64,000 nt of DNA from JANRKF01 sp964519595 (GTDB lineage: Bacteria > Pseudomonadota > Alphaproteobacteria > Rickettsiales > SXRF01). How positions within the stretch are numbered: position 1 is the first letter of the stretch; each line of letters starts with the position of its first letter. The DNA is taken from contig CAZFJN010000001.1 in the NCBI GenBank assembly GCA_964519595.1, positions 1-64,000 of the forward strand. The letters are read 5' to 3'. Shown piece after piece: positions 1 through 7,754 of the stretch. The notes under the pieces were generated by a model. That model searched no databases and was not told where the DNA came from. It was given only the letters and a program-made list of their open reading frames with translations. The translations under genes were made by a program, and so were the position numbers.

Positions 1-52
1 GACTCCGAAACAAACAGAGTAGAACCTCTGGATAACCCATTCAACCCTAAAG

Positions 53-95
53 TGTTACCTATGTCTTCGGAATAATCTGTTACCTATCTCTCAGG
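53..95. mobile_element. Possible insertion-sequence terminus (paired direct repeats)
   Basis: Two 18-bp direct repeats, TGTTACCTATGTCTTCGG (53-70) and TGTTACCTATCTCTCAGG (78-95), lie 25 bp apart. Paired TGTTACC(T/C)AT repeats of this kind resemble the ends of IS481-like elements in proteobacteria. No transposase is present in the window, so this would be a remnant or the edge of an element lying to the left. The assignment is from memory of such ends, not from a search. Confidence 0.35.
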
Positions 96-202
96 AAGGA
101 CACAGTCAGAAGCTAAAGGTTCTGAACTGGCCTCAAAAATGAGGTTCTGAAGTCTCACCGTTTAACCACCAACAAAATAAGAGTATTGTTTCTCCAAGTG
201 TT

Positions 203-230
203 TTTAGGTTCGAATCCTGTGAGGTCACCA
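203..230 (+). other. tRNA 3'-end-like scrap
   Basis: The stretch contains GGTTCGAATCC, a typical T-arm with its loop, followed after about a dozen bases by ACCA, as at the 3' end of a tRNA gene. No matching anticodon arm, D arm or 5' acceptor strand is found in the preceding 90 bases, so it is not an intact tRNA. Tyrosine-recombinase elements often leave such 3' fragments at their attachment sites, which would fit the restriction-modification genes beginning 90 bp downstream. Confidence 0.3.
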
Positions 231-316
231 ACATATTTTTGTCAATCTACTTCACATAACAAACAAACTTGCTATGGTGATTATTCGCATTGTAACTCAT
301 TTTCTAAATCGAGAGT

Positions 317-1729
317 ATGACTCAAGGATCTTTCACATTGGTATCATTATTTGCAGGTGCAGGAGGGCTTGATATTGGCTTAGAGAGAGCTGGATTTTGT
401 ACGCTAGCAGTCAGTGAACTAGAGCCACATGCATGTGAAACAATTAGACAAAATAAAATTCTTAATGCCCTACCAAAAAAAGATTTTGAAGATTGGCTAT
501 CCCTTCAAATGCAACAAAGATGCCACGGAAAATCAACGCCTAATTTTATTAATAGCCTAAGAAGTAGGCTAAAAGATCATGTGGGCACCCGCACGTTTCT
601 TTCTGAGGCAAATGTGATTGAAGGAGATATCCGCACAATCAGCAGTGATGAAATTTTACAAGCTGCGCGTAAGAAACCAAGAGAACTAACTTTGGTGGCT
701 GGTGGGCCTCCTTGCCAGCCTTTTAGTAGAGCAGGAAAAAGAGAGACAGTCGAAACTTCAGATGGACAATTATTCCTAGAATTTGTTCGTGTAGTAAAAG
801 ATTGTCAACCAAGGTGGTTTTTATTTGAGAACGTAAAGGGACTTTGCCAAAGCAAAACCCTCGTTGCATACGAAATTTGTAATTCCTGTAGCCACAAAAA
901 AATTGTGGCTTTCTCAGAAAGAGCAGCAGCTATAAATGGAACGCATACCCCTCTATTTTGCAAAAGCTGCAAATCAAAAGATATCCGTATTGAGGTGGCT
1001 GATTTGCGCGGTGGTTCATTAGAAATTATCCTAAATGAATTTGAATCTATTGGCTACAAATGCTATCATACGCTCCTAAACGCGGCAGATTTTGGTGTTC
1101 CGCAAAGCCGTGAACGACTCTTTATTGTTGGCTCAAGAGATGACGAAAAATTCAATTGGCCCAAACAAACTCATTTTAATCCACTACTATCAAACAAAAG
1201 TGGAAAAAGCAGTTCTCAGTTGTCACTTCTCTTAAATGAGACTGATCTAAAGCCATGGCGTACAGTAAAAGATGTTTTGTGGCAAAACGGCCATGATGAT
1301 TTTGGTTTGCTAGACTACAGTAGAGCCCAAATTTGGGTGAAGAACGTTGTGCGCCCACACGATGAACCAGTGACTTGGTCTCTAAATCGGCCATCACCAA
1401 CTGTTGGGGCACACCAAGCCGCGAAGCTAGCAATTGCTCCACTAGGCGTCCCCGACGCTCAGCTGGCACGCCAACAATGGCATACGAAGGGGTGTAGGCA
1501 AAAAGATTTGCCTCCAGTTTTTGTCGAACATTCGATGCTTTCAGACGCAGAGCTGCTAGAGCTGCAAACTTTCCCAAGGAGTTGGTATCTCTATGGGACA
1601 AGAATGGAAAGAGCATTTCAAATTGGAAACGCCGTACCGCCAGCTTTAGCAATGGCTGTCGGGAAATCTATATTGGATGCGTGCAAAACAAATTCAGCAT
1701 TAGAAATAAATGAAACGGCTGCGGCATGA
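317..1729 (+). CDS. C5-cytosine DNA methyltransferase (type II modification enzyme)
   Basis: This enzyme should transfer a methyl group from SAM to carbon 5 of cytosine and protect host DNA from the endonuclease encoded next to it. Family motifs are in canonical order: I (FAGAGG, residues 12-17), IV with catalytic Cys133 (GGPPCQP), VI (ENV, 171-173), VIII (QSRER, 263-267) and IX/X at the C-terminus (LQTFP, then GNAVPPALA). A four-cysteine insert, CNSC (188-191) and CKSC (215-218), lies between motifs VI and VIII and looks like a zinc ribbon. GAGAG at 311-315 is close to the ATG. The stop overlaps the next start as ATGA, so the two genes are translationally coupled. Codon use is less GCG/CGC-rich than in the core genes, which agrees with acquisition by transfer. 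The recognition sequence cannot be predicted. Confidence 0.93.
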   Translation: MTQGSFTLVSLFAGAGGLDIGLERAGFCTLAVSELEPHACETIRQNKILNALPKKDFEDWLSLQMQQRCHGKSTPNFINSLRSRLKDHVGTRTFLSEANVIEGDIRTISSDEILQAARKKPRELTLVAGGPPCQPFSRAGKRETVETSDGQLFLEFVRVVKDCQPRWFLFENVKGLCQSKTLVAYEICNSCSHKKIVAFSERAAAINGTHTPLFCKSCKSKDIRIEVADLRGGSLEIILNEFESIGYKCYHTLLNAADFGVPQSRERLFIVGSRDDEKFNWPKQTHFNPLLSNKSGKSSSQLSLLLNETDLKPWRTVKDVLWQNGHDDFGLLDYSRAQIWVKNVVRPHDEPVTWSLNRPSPTVGAHQAAKLAIAPLGVPDAQLARQQWHTKGCRQKDLPPVFVEHSMLSDAELLELQTFPRSWYLYGTRMERAFQIGNAVPPALAMAVGKSILDACKTNSALEINETAAA

Positions 1730-2697
1730 ATACTAAATTAGCATTTTCACAAGAACAAAAAGAATTAGCAAAAAAATTACTTGCTACGCGGGTAGCTCAA
1801 ATGATGGGGCGTAAATTTGAAGAAGATGATTGGGCTTTCGTATACTGCCACTCCAAGAATATTCCAAAACGCGGATGGAGCAACCTTCATATTGATATAA
1901 GGCACAATGGCTTAGGTGTAGAACAGAAAATGCTTTGTGTTGGCGATACTAAATCGTTGATGTCATATGCAGGTACTACTTTGATGCACCCTTCAGCAAC
2001 TCGATCAATTCGTATTGCATCAGTAGATGTTGATCCAAACGAAGCTATGCGTGATGTTTTCCATCAGTACAGTGCTCTAATTGACCACAGAACTAAGAAA
2101 GTTGCTGAAGACTCTAGCAATGGAGTAGCAGATATGAGAACAGGATGGCTTATTTGGGAGCGTTCTCTGACTGAATTTTTATATTTTGAGCAGCCAATGT
2201 TAAAACCAAACCTTGAGAATCACTGGGCAAAATGGAATGAAACAAAGGCCAAAGGTGTAAGAAAGGCCAGTAAAAACCTCTGGATATACGAAAAGGGAAC
2301 AGACAAAAAACGCTTTTCAGTGACAACTAATGCTGGAGTTAAAATACAGCCGTACTTTGATGTCCCTGGCCCAAATGATCCAAATTTGGCTTTCTTTAGA
2401 GTTCAAGGTGAAGAAATCTCAAAGGATAAAGTTCAGATTTGGCTTACGCCATCAACTGCTCGAGAGTTATCAGCATTATTAGGTAAACTTGATGCAGTGA
2501 CGCTCAGCAAGGCGATAGTAGAAAACTCAGCTAATGTAAGCACCTCAAGCGTATTGACTAAGGACTCCGTTGAATTGGCGCAACCAATAGAGGTCTCTTT
2601 GGAAGCCTATAAAATTCTTGTGTCTAGGTGGGAAGGAGTTAGTGACGAGCACAGGGCCCAACTGCTGATTCAAACAATTAGAAACAACGAAACCTAG
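1726..2697 (+). CDS. Probable type II restriction endonuclease
   Basis: A 323-aa protein whose start overlaps the methyltransferase stop by 4 bp, so it is almost certainly the partner of that enzyme. I do not recognise a named family. Residues 54-68 contain an acidic-then-ExK pattern (Asp57 in HIDIR, then VEQK with Glu66 and Lys68) that fits a PD-(D/E)xK nuclease core. There is no signal peptide or membrane segment, and the protein is rich in charged residues, as expected for a cytosolic nuclease. The function is inferred mostly from position. It could also be another accessory protein of the methyltransferase. Confidence 0.6.
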   Translation: MNTKLAFSQEQKELAKKLLATRVAQMMGRKFEEDDWAFVYCHSKNIPKRGWSNLHIDIRHNGLGVEQKMLCVGDTKSLMSYAGTTLMHPSATRSIRIASVDVDPNEAMRDVFHQYSALIDHRTKKVAEDSSNGVADMRTGWLIWERSLTEFLYFEQPMLKPNLENHWAKWNETKAKGVRKASKNLWIYEKGTDKKRFSVTTNAGVKIQPYFDVPGPNDPNLAFFRVQGEEISKDKVQIWLTPSTARELSALLGKLDAVTLSKAIVENSANVSTSSVLTKDSVELAQPIEVSLEAYKILVSRWEGVSDEHRAQLLIQTIRNNET

Positions 2698-3022
2698 TAC
2701 TAGCCTACCCCTGCTAGTCGAATGCAACCACTTCGTTAAAATCAACATACTGTTTCACTTGATCGCTAACTCTCTCCACTATCTGCGGAATATGCATATA
2801 CTTTCTTGCAATCCACATCTGCAAAATCAATAACCTACGTTCGTTGCAGGTTCTGAACCCGTCCACGAGGGTCGACCATCCGTTAATCCAGCAAGCTTCG
2901 CTTGCTTGGGATTAACGAGATCCTCGTCACTACGCCAGTAGTGACGGGATTGGGATTGACGAGGCTCTCGTCACAAGCCCGAGCAAAGCGAGGATCAGCT
3001 TGTGACGGAATAGAAATAAGGA
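2698..3022. repeat. Intergenic region with two REP-like palindromic units
   Basis: No gene is seen here. A hairpin with the arms GCAAGC/GCTTGC lies near 2890-2906. It is followed by two related units: the first has GGGATTAACGAG then GTCACTAC..GTAGTGAC (about 2908-2949), the second GGGATTGACGAG then GTCACAAGC..GCTTGTGAC (about 2951-3007). Each unit folds into a stem, and the layout is like paired REP sequences. The pair abuts the GIY-YIG gene start. Confidence 0.6.
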
Positions 3023-3028
3023 ATGCAT

Positions 3029-3280
3029 ATGTGGTATGTATATATCCTTGAAAGCGAAAACTATCCCGGAAAATTCTACACAGGCTTTACCAATGATCTG
3101 AAGCGTCGATTTGCCGAGCATAATGAAGATGGAAACTCTGGACACACTGCAAAATATCAACCGTGGAAATTGCACGCCTATTTAGCATTTAGCGATAAAA
3201 AGACAGCGCAAGATTTTGAAGCTTATTTGAAGACACAAGCGGGTAGGCGATTCCAGAAGTTGCGGTTTAAGGCTGATTAA
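3029..3280 (+). CDS. GIY-YIG nuclease domain protein (UPF0213/YhbQ-like)
   Basis: A single-domain GIY-YIG protein of about 83 aa. WYVYIL near the N-terminus and FYTGFTNDLKRRFAEHN after it form the two halves of the GIY-YIG motif with the conserved Arg; a Glu that may bind metal follows near FEAYLK. Such small proteins are often annotated as excinuclease-ABC-like or UPF0213; their cellular role is unsettled. An in-frame ATG exists at 3023, but AAGGA at 3018-3022 touches it and is 6 bases from the ATG at 3029, so 3029 is preferred. The gene stands alone between repeat-rich spacers, next to the acquired restriction-modification module. Confidence 0.85.
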   Translation: MWYVYILESENYPGKFYTGFTNDLKRRFAEHNEDGNSGHTAKYQPWKLHAYLAFSDKKTAQDFEAYLKTQAGRRFQKLRFKAD

Positions 3281-3366
3281 AACAGGTTCTGGAAAAGCCT
3301 TTGCATCAAAACGCTTTTGGTAGCGGGAAAATCAGGCTATTGCTGTGTTTGGCTGGTTTGTCTTTT

Positions 3367-3413
3367 TGATAGTTTGCAATTTGATAGTTTGCAATTTGAT
3401 ACTTTGCCAGTTG
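3367..3413. repeat. Short direct repeats before the ferredoxin gene
   Basis: Three near-identical copies of a unit TTTGATAGTTTGCAA (the last reading TTTGATACTTTGCCA) lie in the 229-bp spacer between the GIY-YIG and ferredoxin genes. Nothing else was recognised there except a second small duplication, TTTTCTTATGACC, that creates an out-of-frame ATG just before the ferredoxin start. Confidence 0.6.
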
Positions 3414-3509
3414 ATTATTTATTTAAAATGCGCTATCAGGGCGGCTTATTGGTTGCGTATTTTCTATAACATGATCTTTTTTTATTATCTTTTCTTATGA
3501 CCTTTTCTT

Positions 3510-3848
3510 ATGACCTTTGTTGTTACTGATTCATGCATTAAATGCAAATATACTGACTGCGTTGAGGTATGTCCGGTTGACTGCTTCTACGAAGGTGAAA
3601 ACATGCTGATCATCAATCCTGATGAATGTATTGATTGCGGTGTTTGTGAGCCGGAATGCCCTGCTGAGGCTATTGTTCCGGAGTCTGATTCAACGCTGAA
3701 ATGGCTGGAATTAGCGCGTGAATATAGTCCGAAATGGCCAAATATAACCAGCAAAAAGCCTGCTGCGGCGGATGCGGATAATTTCAAAGGAGTTGCCGGA
3801 AAGTTCGAAGAGCATTTCAGCCCTAATCCTGGCGAAGGCAGCAAGTGA
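3510..3848 (+). CDS. fdxA: 7Fe ferredoxin (FdxA family)
   Basis: A 112-aa soluble electron carrier with two cluster-binding segments: C9-x2-C12-x4-C17-x3-C21-P and C40-x2-C43-x2-C46-x3-C50-P. In this family the pattern gives one [3Fe-4S] and one [4Fe-4S] cluster, and the extended C-terminal tail (residues 60-112) is also typical. It would donate or accept electrons at low potential in the cytosol; the partner is not shown. The last codons overlap the GTG start of glnE, so the two are co-translated. I see no good ribosome binding site; a duplicated TTTTCTTATGACC lies across the start region. Confidence 0.93.
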   Translation: MTFVVTDSCIKCKYTDCVEVCPVDCFYEGENMLIINPDECIDCGVCEPECPAEAIVPESDSTLKWLELAREYSPKWPNITSKKPAAADADNFKGVAGKFEEHFSPNPGEGSK

Positions 3849-6682
3849 CGGAACTGGCAGTTTTCGCTTGCTCTCCTTATCTGGCAAGCCTTGCAAGACG
3901 TTACCCTGAATTATATCACAAAGCCCTGCTCATTGATAATTATCAGGAAATGCATGTTCTTCTTGGCGCGGAATCTTTCAATATTAATGATAATTTCTCT
4001 TCGCAAGCAGAGCTGATGCGCGCGCTTAGAATTTCCAAGCAGAAGCTGGCCTTGCTGGTGGCAATTGCCGATTTGCGCGGTGTATATTCAGTTGAGCAGG
4101 TAACGCGCTGTTTGTCAGATTTTGCTGATCTGGCGCTTAAAAAAACTCTTGATTTTCTATTATTATCGGCGGCAAATCGCGCAGAAATCATCCTTAAAAA
4201 CCGCGCTGATCCTTCTTATGGCAGCGGCATTATAATTCTCGGCATGGGAAAATTAGGCGCTTATGAATTAAACTATTCCAGCGATATTGATATTATATTC
4301 TTCTTCGAGAAATCGGCGCTTAGCTATAATGGCCGCGCCGGAGAAGCGCAATTCATGAACAAGCTGGTTCAAGACATAATAACCATAATGCAGGAAAGAA
4401 CCGGCGACGGTTATGTCTTCCGCACAGATATAAGATTGCGGCCTGATCCGGCTTCAACCTCGCCGGCAATTAATATTGAAGCAGCTTATTATTATTATGA
4501 AAGCGTCGGACAGAACTGGGAACGCGCGGCAATGATAAAAGCAAGGCCAGTTGCCGGCGATAAGGAAGCCGGAGAGCGATTTCTGCAAGGGCTTGCTCCT
4601 TATATCTGGCGACGTAATCTCGATTTTGCCGCTATTGATGATATACATTCGATTAAACGCCAGATGGACGCACGCGGCGACCGCGTAATCGGCATGTCTG
4701 GACATAATATCAAGCTGGGAATTGGCGGTATCAGGGAAATAGAATTTTACACACAGATTCATCAGCTGATCTGGGGCGGCAGAAAACCGTCATTACGGTT
4801 ACGCGCAACAATAGACAGCCTTGCACAACTTGCCGCAGAAGGATTAATCAGCGCAGAAGCCAGAGATACGCTTACCAGATCATACCGCTTTCTGCGCGTG
4901 ATTGAACATCGTCTGCAAATGGTTGATGATGAACAAACACACACACTGCCTGCTGATGAAGAAAAATTGCAATCGCTGGCGATTTTTTCCGGCTATTCGC
5001 AGTTGAGCGATTTTGAAGCTGATTTATTGCGGCATCTGCATGATGTGCATGATATTTATAGAAACTCCTTTCGCAGCTCAGATACTGAAGAGCTGGCGGA
5101 TAATGGCAATCTGGTCTTTACCGGCGTCAGCCATGATCCGGAAACATTGATAACTTTGCAAAAAATAGGTTATCAGAATCCACAAACCATATCAGAAATA
5201 GTAATGGGCTGGCATCATGGCGCAAAACGCTGCACTAGAACCAAACGCGCGCGCGAAATGTTAACTGAGCTAATGCCTTCATTGCTGAAACGCATGGCGG
5301 AAACGGCAAATCCTGATGCGGCTTTTCTTAAATTTGATGAATTCCTTACTTATCTTCCGGCGGCAATTCAGCTATTTTCACTATTGCAGGCGAATAAAGG
5401 GCTGCTTGGACTAATTGCCGACATAATGGGAAGTGCGCCAGCGTTGGCGGAGCGTCTTAGTAAATCTCCAGAGCTGATCGAAAGCGTTTTATTTTCCGAT
5501 TTTTACAAGGATCTGCCGGATAAAACTCAGCTTGCGGCCTTAGCAAGGGAGCGGCTGGCTTTTGCGCGTGATCAGGAAGAGGCGCTGAATTTTCTGGTTT
5601 ATTTCCGCAATGAACGGCAATTTCAGGCCGGAGTGCAATTTCTGAATCATATGATAGATGGTTGCGCTTTAGGCAATTTCCTTACAAATCTGGCGGAAAT
5701 AACTCTTGCCGAATTGCTTGCTGCCACGCGCAATGAATTTGAAAAAACATATGGAAATATTGCTGGCGCTGAATTCTGTGTGATTGCGTTGGGAAAATGC
5801 GGCAGCAGAGAGCTTACTTTTCATTCTGATCTGGATTTGATTTTTGTATATAGAGTGCCAGATTTTGAAGCATTATCAGACGGCGAACGCAGTCATAATG
5901 CCAGCGTATATTATAACCGTTTCGCACAGCGGCTGGTCGGTGGTTTTTCACAGCTTACACGTAGTGGAAAACTTTATGAAATAGACACACGTCTGCGCCC
6001 TTCCGGAAAACAAGGGCTGCTTGCTATCAGCGACCGCGCGCTTGTGCATTATTTTTCCGAGCTGGCATGGACATTTGAATATATGGCGCTTACCAAAGCG
6101 CGAGTAATTGCCGGCGATAAGGCGCTTAGCGCAGATATTACGCTGTTTATAGAAAACCAGCTGCAAAAGCCGCGTAATCAAGAAGTTTTACTGAGTGATG
6201 TTAATGAGATGCGCTTAAAAATGGCGGAAAGCTACGCTACTGAAAATCCCTGGGATGTTAAACATGTGCGCGGCGGAATGGCAGATATAGATTTTATCGC
6301 GCAATATATGTTGCTGCTTAACGGCAATCTTAGCAACAAAGAACATAAAGAACATAAAATAAACTCAGGAAGCAGCGAGGAAATTCTACTAAGCATCTTA
6401 AATAATATTTCAAACAAAACAGAAATATTTTCTCCACTTAATGCTGAGCAAATAACGCAATTACGCATTGCCAACAGCTTCTTCTCACAGCTATTTCATA
6501 TGTTGCGCCTCTGCACAGGCGGAGAATTAATTGAAGAAAACGTTCTCCCTGGCCTTAAAAAACTACTCTGCGCTACTGTAAAGATAGAAGATTTTGCAGC
6601 TCTAAAAGAAAAATTACTGAGCCTTGAACAATCTGTCTGGCAGATATATAGTGAGGTTTTCCGAGAGGCAAGAAAGAATTGA
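3845..6682 (+). CDS. glnE: Bifunctional glutamine synthetase adenylyltransferase / deadenylase
   Basis: GlnE attaches AMP to, and removes it from, the regulatory tyrosine of glutamine synthetase in response to PII, tuning nitrogen assimilation. Both nucleotidyltransferase halves are visible: GMGKLGAYELNYSSDID (133-149) in the N-terminal deadenylase half and ALGKCGSRELTFHSDLDL (about 647-664) in the C-terminal adenylylase half, each with the GxGKxG and SDxD signatures. The length of 945 aa is normal. GTG is the start and overlaps the ferredoxin stop by 4 bp. A hydrophilic stretch rich in N, K and S near residues 825-860 interrupts the C-terminal helical region and looks like one of the low-complexity insertions common in this genome. 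Confidence 0.95.
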   Translation: MTELAVFACSPYLASLARRYPELYHKALLIDNYQEMHVLLGAESFNINDNFSSQAELMRALRISKQKLALLVAIADLRGVYSVEQVTRCLSDFADLALKKTLDFLLLSAANRAEIILKNRADPSYGSGIIILGMGKLGAYELNYSSDIDIIFFFEKSALSYNGRAGEAQFMNKLVQDIITIMQERTGDGYVFRTDIRLRPDPASTSPAINIEAAYYYYESVGQNWERAAMIKARPVAGDKEAGERFLQGLAPYIWRRNLDFAAIDDIHSIKRQMDARGDRVIGMSGHNIKLGIGGIREIEFYTQIHQLIWGGRKPSLRLRATIDSLAQLAAEGLISAEARDTLTRSYRFLRVIEHRLQMVDDEQTHTLPADEEKLQSLAIFSGYSQLSDFEADLLRHLHDVHDIYRNSFRSSDTEELADNGNLVFTGVSHDPETLITLQKIGYQNPQTISEIVMGWHHGAKRCTRTKRAREMLTELMPSLLKRMAETANPDAAFLKFDEFLTYLPAAIQLFSLLQANKGLLGLIADIMGSAPALAERLSKSPELIESVLFSDFYKDLPDKTQLAALARERLAFARDQEEALNFLVYFRNERQFQAGVQFLNHMIDGCALGNFLTNLAEITLAELLAATRNEFEKTYGNIAGAEFCVIALGKCGSRELTFHSDLDLIFVYRVPDFEALSDGERSHNASVYYNRFAQRLVGGFSQLTRSGKLYEIDTRLRPSGKQGLLAISDRALVHYFSELAWTFEYMALTKARVIAGDKALSADITLFIENQLQKPRNQEVLLSDVNEMRLKMAESYATENPWDVKHVRGGMADIDFIAQYMLLLNGNLSNKEHKEHKINSGSSEEILLSILNNISNKTEIFSPLNAEQITQLRIANSFFSQLFHMLRLCTGGELIEENVLPGLKKLLCATVKIEDFAALKEKLLSLEQSVWQIYSEVFREARKN

Positions 6683-6766
6683 GGAATTGAAGAATTGGAG
6701 AAATGAAGAAGTGGGGAATTGAGGAAATGAAGAATTTACGAATTTACGAACACAAAGGATTCAAAA

Positions 6767-7237
6767 ATGCTTAATCAACTGGCCGTAGGAGATAAAGCTC
6801 CTTCCTTCAACATGCCTTGTGGCAATGGCGAGAATGTCGCTCTTGATCAATTTTCTGGAAAAAATCTGCTGTTATATTTTTATCCTAAGGATGACACGCC
6901 AGGCTGTACCGCCGAGGCTAAGGATTTCCGTGATCTGATCAAAGATTTCGAAAAAGCACAAACAGTAATCATTGGCGTTTCAAAAGATTCGATAAAAAGT
7001 CATGACAAATTTAAGGAAAAATATTGTCTGCCTTTTGCGCTTGCTTCTGATGAAAATGGCAAAACATGTGAAGATTACGGCGTCTGGACTGAAAAAAGCA
7101 TGTATGGAAAAAAATATATGGGAATTGAGCGCAGCAGCTTTTTAATCGACAAAAAAGGCATAATTCGCCAGATCTGGCGCAAAGTATCCGTTGCAGGACA
7201 TGCACAAGAGGCGCTCGAAGCGGCCAAAAATATATAG
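6767..7237 (+). CDS. bcp: Thioredoxin-dependent peroxiredoxin, Bcp/PrxQ type
   Basis: Reduces hydrogen peroxide and organic hydroperoxides in the cytosol. The peroxidatic site is DDTPGCTAE with Cys47, followed by the usual F-x-D of the family. The common resolving cysteine five residues later is absent (Lys at residue 52), so a different cysteine (18, 87 or 101) or an external thiol must resolve the sulfenate. Length of 156 aa is typical. A poorly conserved 84-bp spacer made of GAAGAATT-type repeats separates it from glnE. It converges on the exbD gene across a 13-bp tandem repeat. Confidence 0.93.
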   Translation: MLNQLAVGDKAPSFNMPCGNGENVALDQFSGKNLLLYFYPKDDTPGCTAEAKDFRDLIKDFEKAQTVIIGVSKDSIKSHDKFKEKYCLPFALASDENGKTCEDYGVWTEKSMYGKKYMGIERSSFLIDKKGIIRQIWRKVSVAGHAQEALEAAKNI

Positions 7238-7303
7238 CCAGAATATATAGCCAGAATATATAGTCAGCATATATAGTCAGCATATATAAACAGCATATAT
7301 AGC
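7229..7303. repeat. 13-bp tandem repeat between convergent genes
   Basis: Five full copies and one partial copy of a 13-bp unit, AATATATAGCCAG drifting to CATATATAGTCAG and CATATATAAACAG. The first copy includes the last codons and stop of bcp. The array fills the gap to the convergent exbD gene. There is no clear GC-rich terminator stem. Confidence 0.8.
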
Positions 7304-7313
7304 AACTATATAG

Positions 7314-7721
7314 TCATCGCCTTGCATTCATTTTCCGCACAAAAATGCTTTGTCCGCCGGCAGCGTAAATCTGGTCCATTGCGCTTACTAATTGCTGCAT
7401 TGAAACATTATCTCCGGTTAGGATCATTATTCTGGCATTTTCATCCTTGCTGAATAATTCACGCAAGGAAGCATTTATTTCATTAGCTTTCAGAATTTTT
7501 CCTGATAGTTGCGCCTCGCCGTTATCATATATCATAAATTTGATTACATCCTGCTTCTGCGCTGCTTTACCGCCTTTGGAAGGCAGAATAAGCTCCAGCG
7601 ATTCAACGCGCATAAACGAGGTAGTAAGCATGAAAAAAATAATCAGAATAAAAACAATGTCGATCAGCGGAGTAAGCAATAATCCGCTAACAGCTTTTTT
7701 ATTACTGCGTTCAAAATTCAT
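7314..7721 (-). CDS. exbD: ExbD/TolR-family proton-channel subunit
   Basis: A 135-aa inner-membrane protein with one N-terminal transmembrane helix (about residues 13-33, LLLTPLIDIVFILIIFFML) and a periplasmic domain. Asp21 in the helix is the conserved residue that couples proton flow to mechanical work in ExbD and TolR. It follows the ExbB/TolQ gene by 33 bp on the minus strand, so the two form a motor. Whether the motor serves TonB or TolA cannot be told here; a TonB gene with another ExbD lies 35 kb away. Confidence 0.88.
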   Translation of the reverse strand: MNFERSNKKAVSGLLLTPLIDIVFILIIFFMLTTSFMRVESLELILPSKGGKAAQKQDVIKFMIYDNGEAQLSGKILKANEINASLRELFSKDENARIMILTGDNVSMQQLVSAMDQIYAAGGQSIFVRKMNARR

Positions 7722-7754
7722 GATTATTTATGACGATTGATAATTATCTGCATT

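Noticed and set aside
140..235. Intact tRNA gene
   Set aside because: Only the T-arm and an ACCA end are present. No complementary acceptor strand (TGACCTC) or anticodon arm lies in the preceding 90 bases.
1176..1652. Minus-strand open frame inside the methyltransferase gene
   Set aside because: It is antisense to conserved methyltransferase motifs and has no start signal or protein pattern.
2850..2885. Second tRNA-like fragment (CAGGTTCTGAACCC then CGACCA)
   Set aside because: The loop is GGTTCTGAACC rather than GGTTCRANNCC and there is no acceptor partner; probably a chance palindrome.
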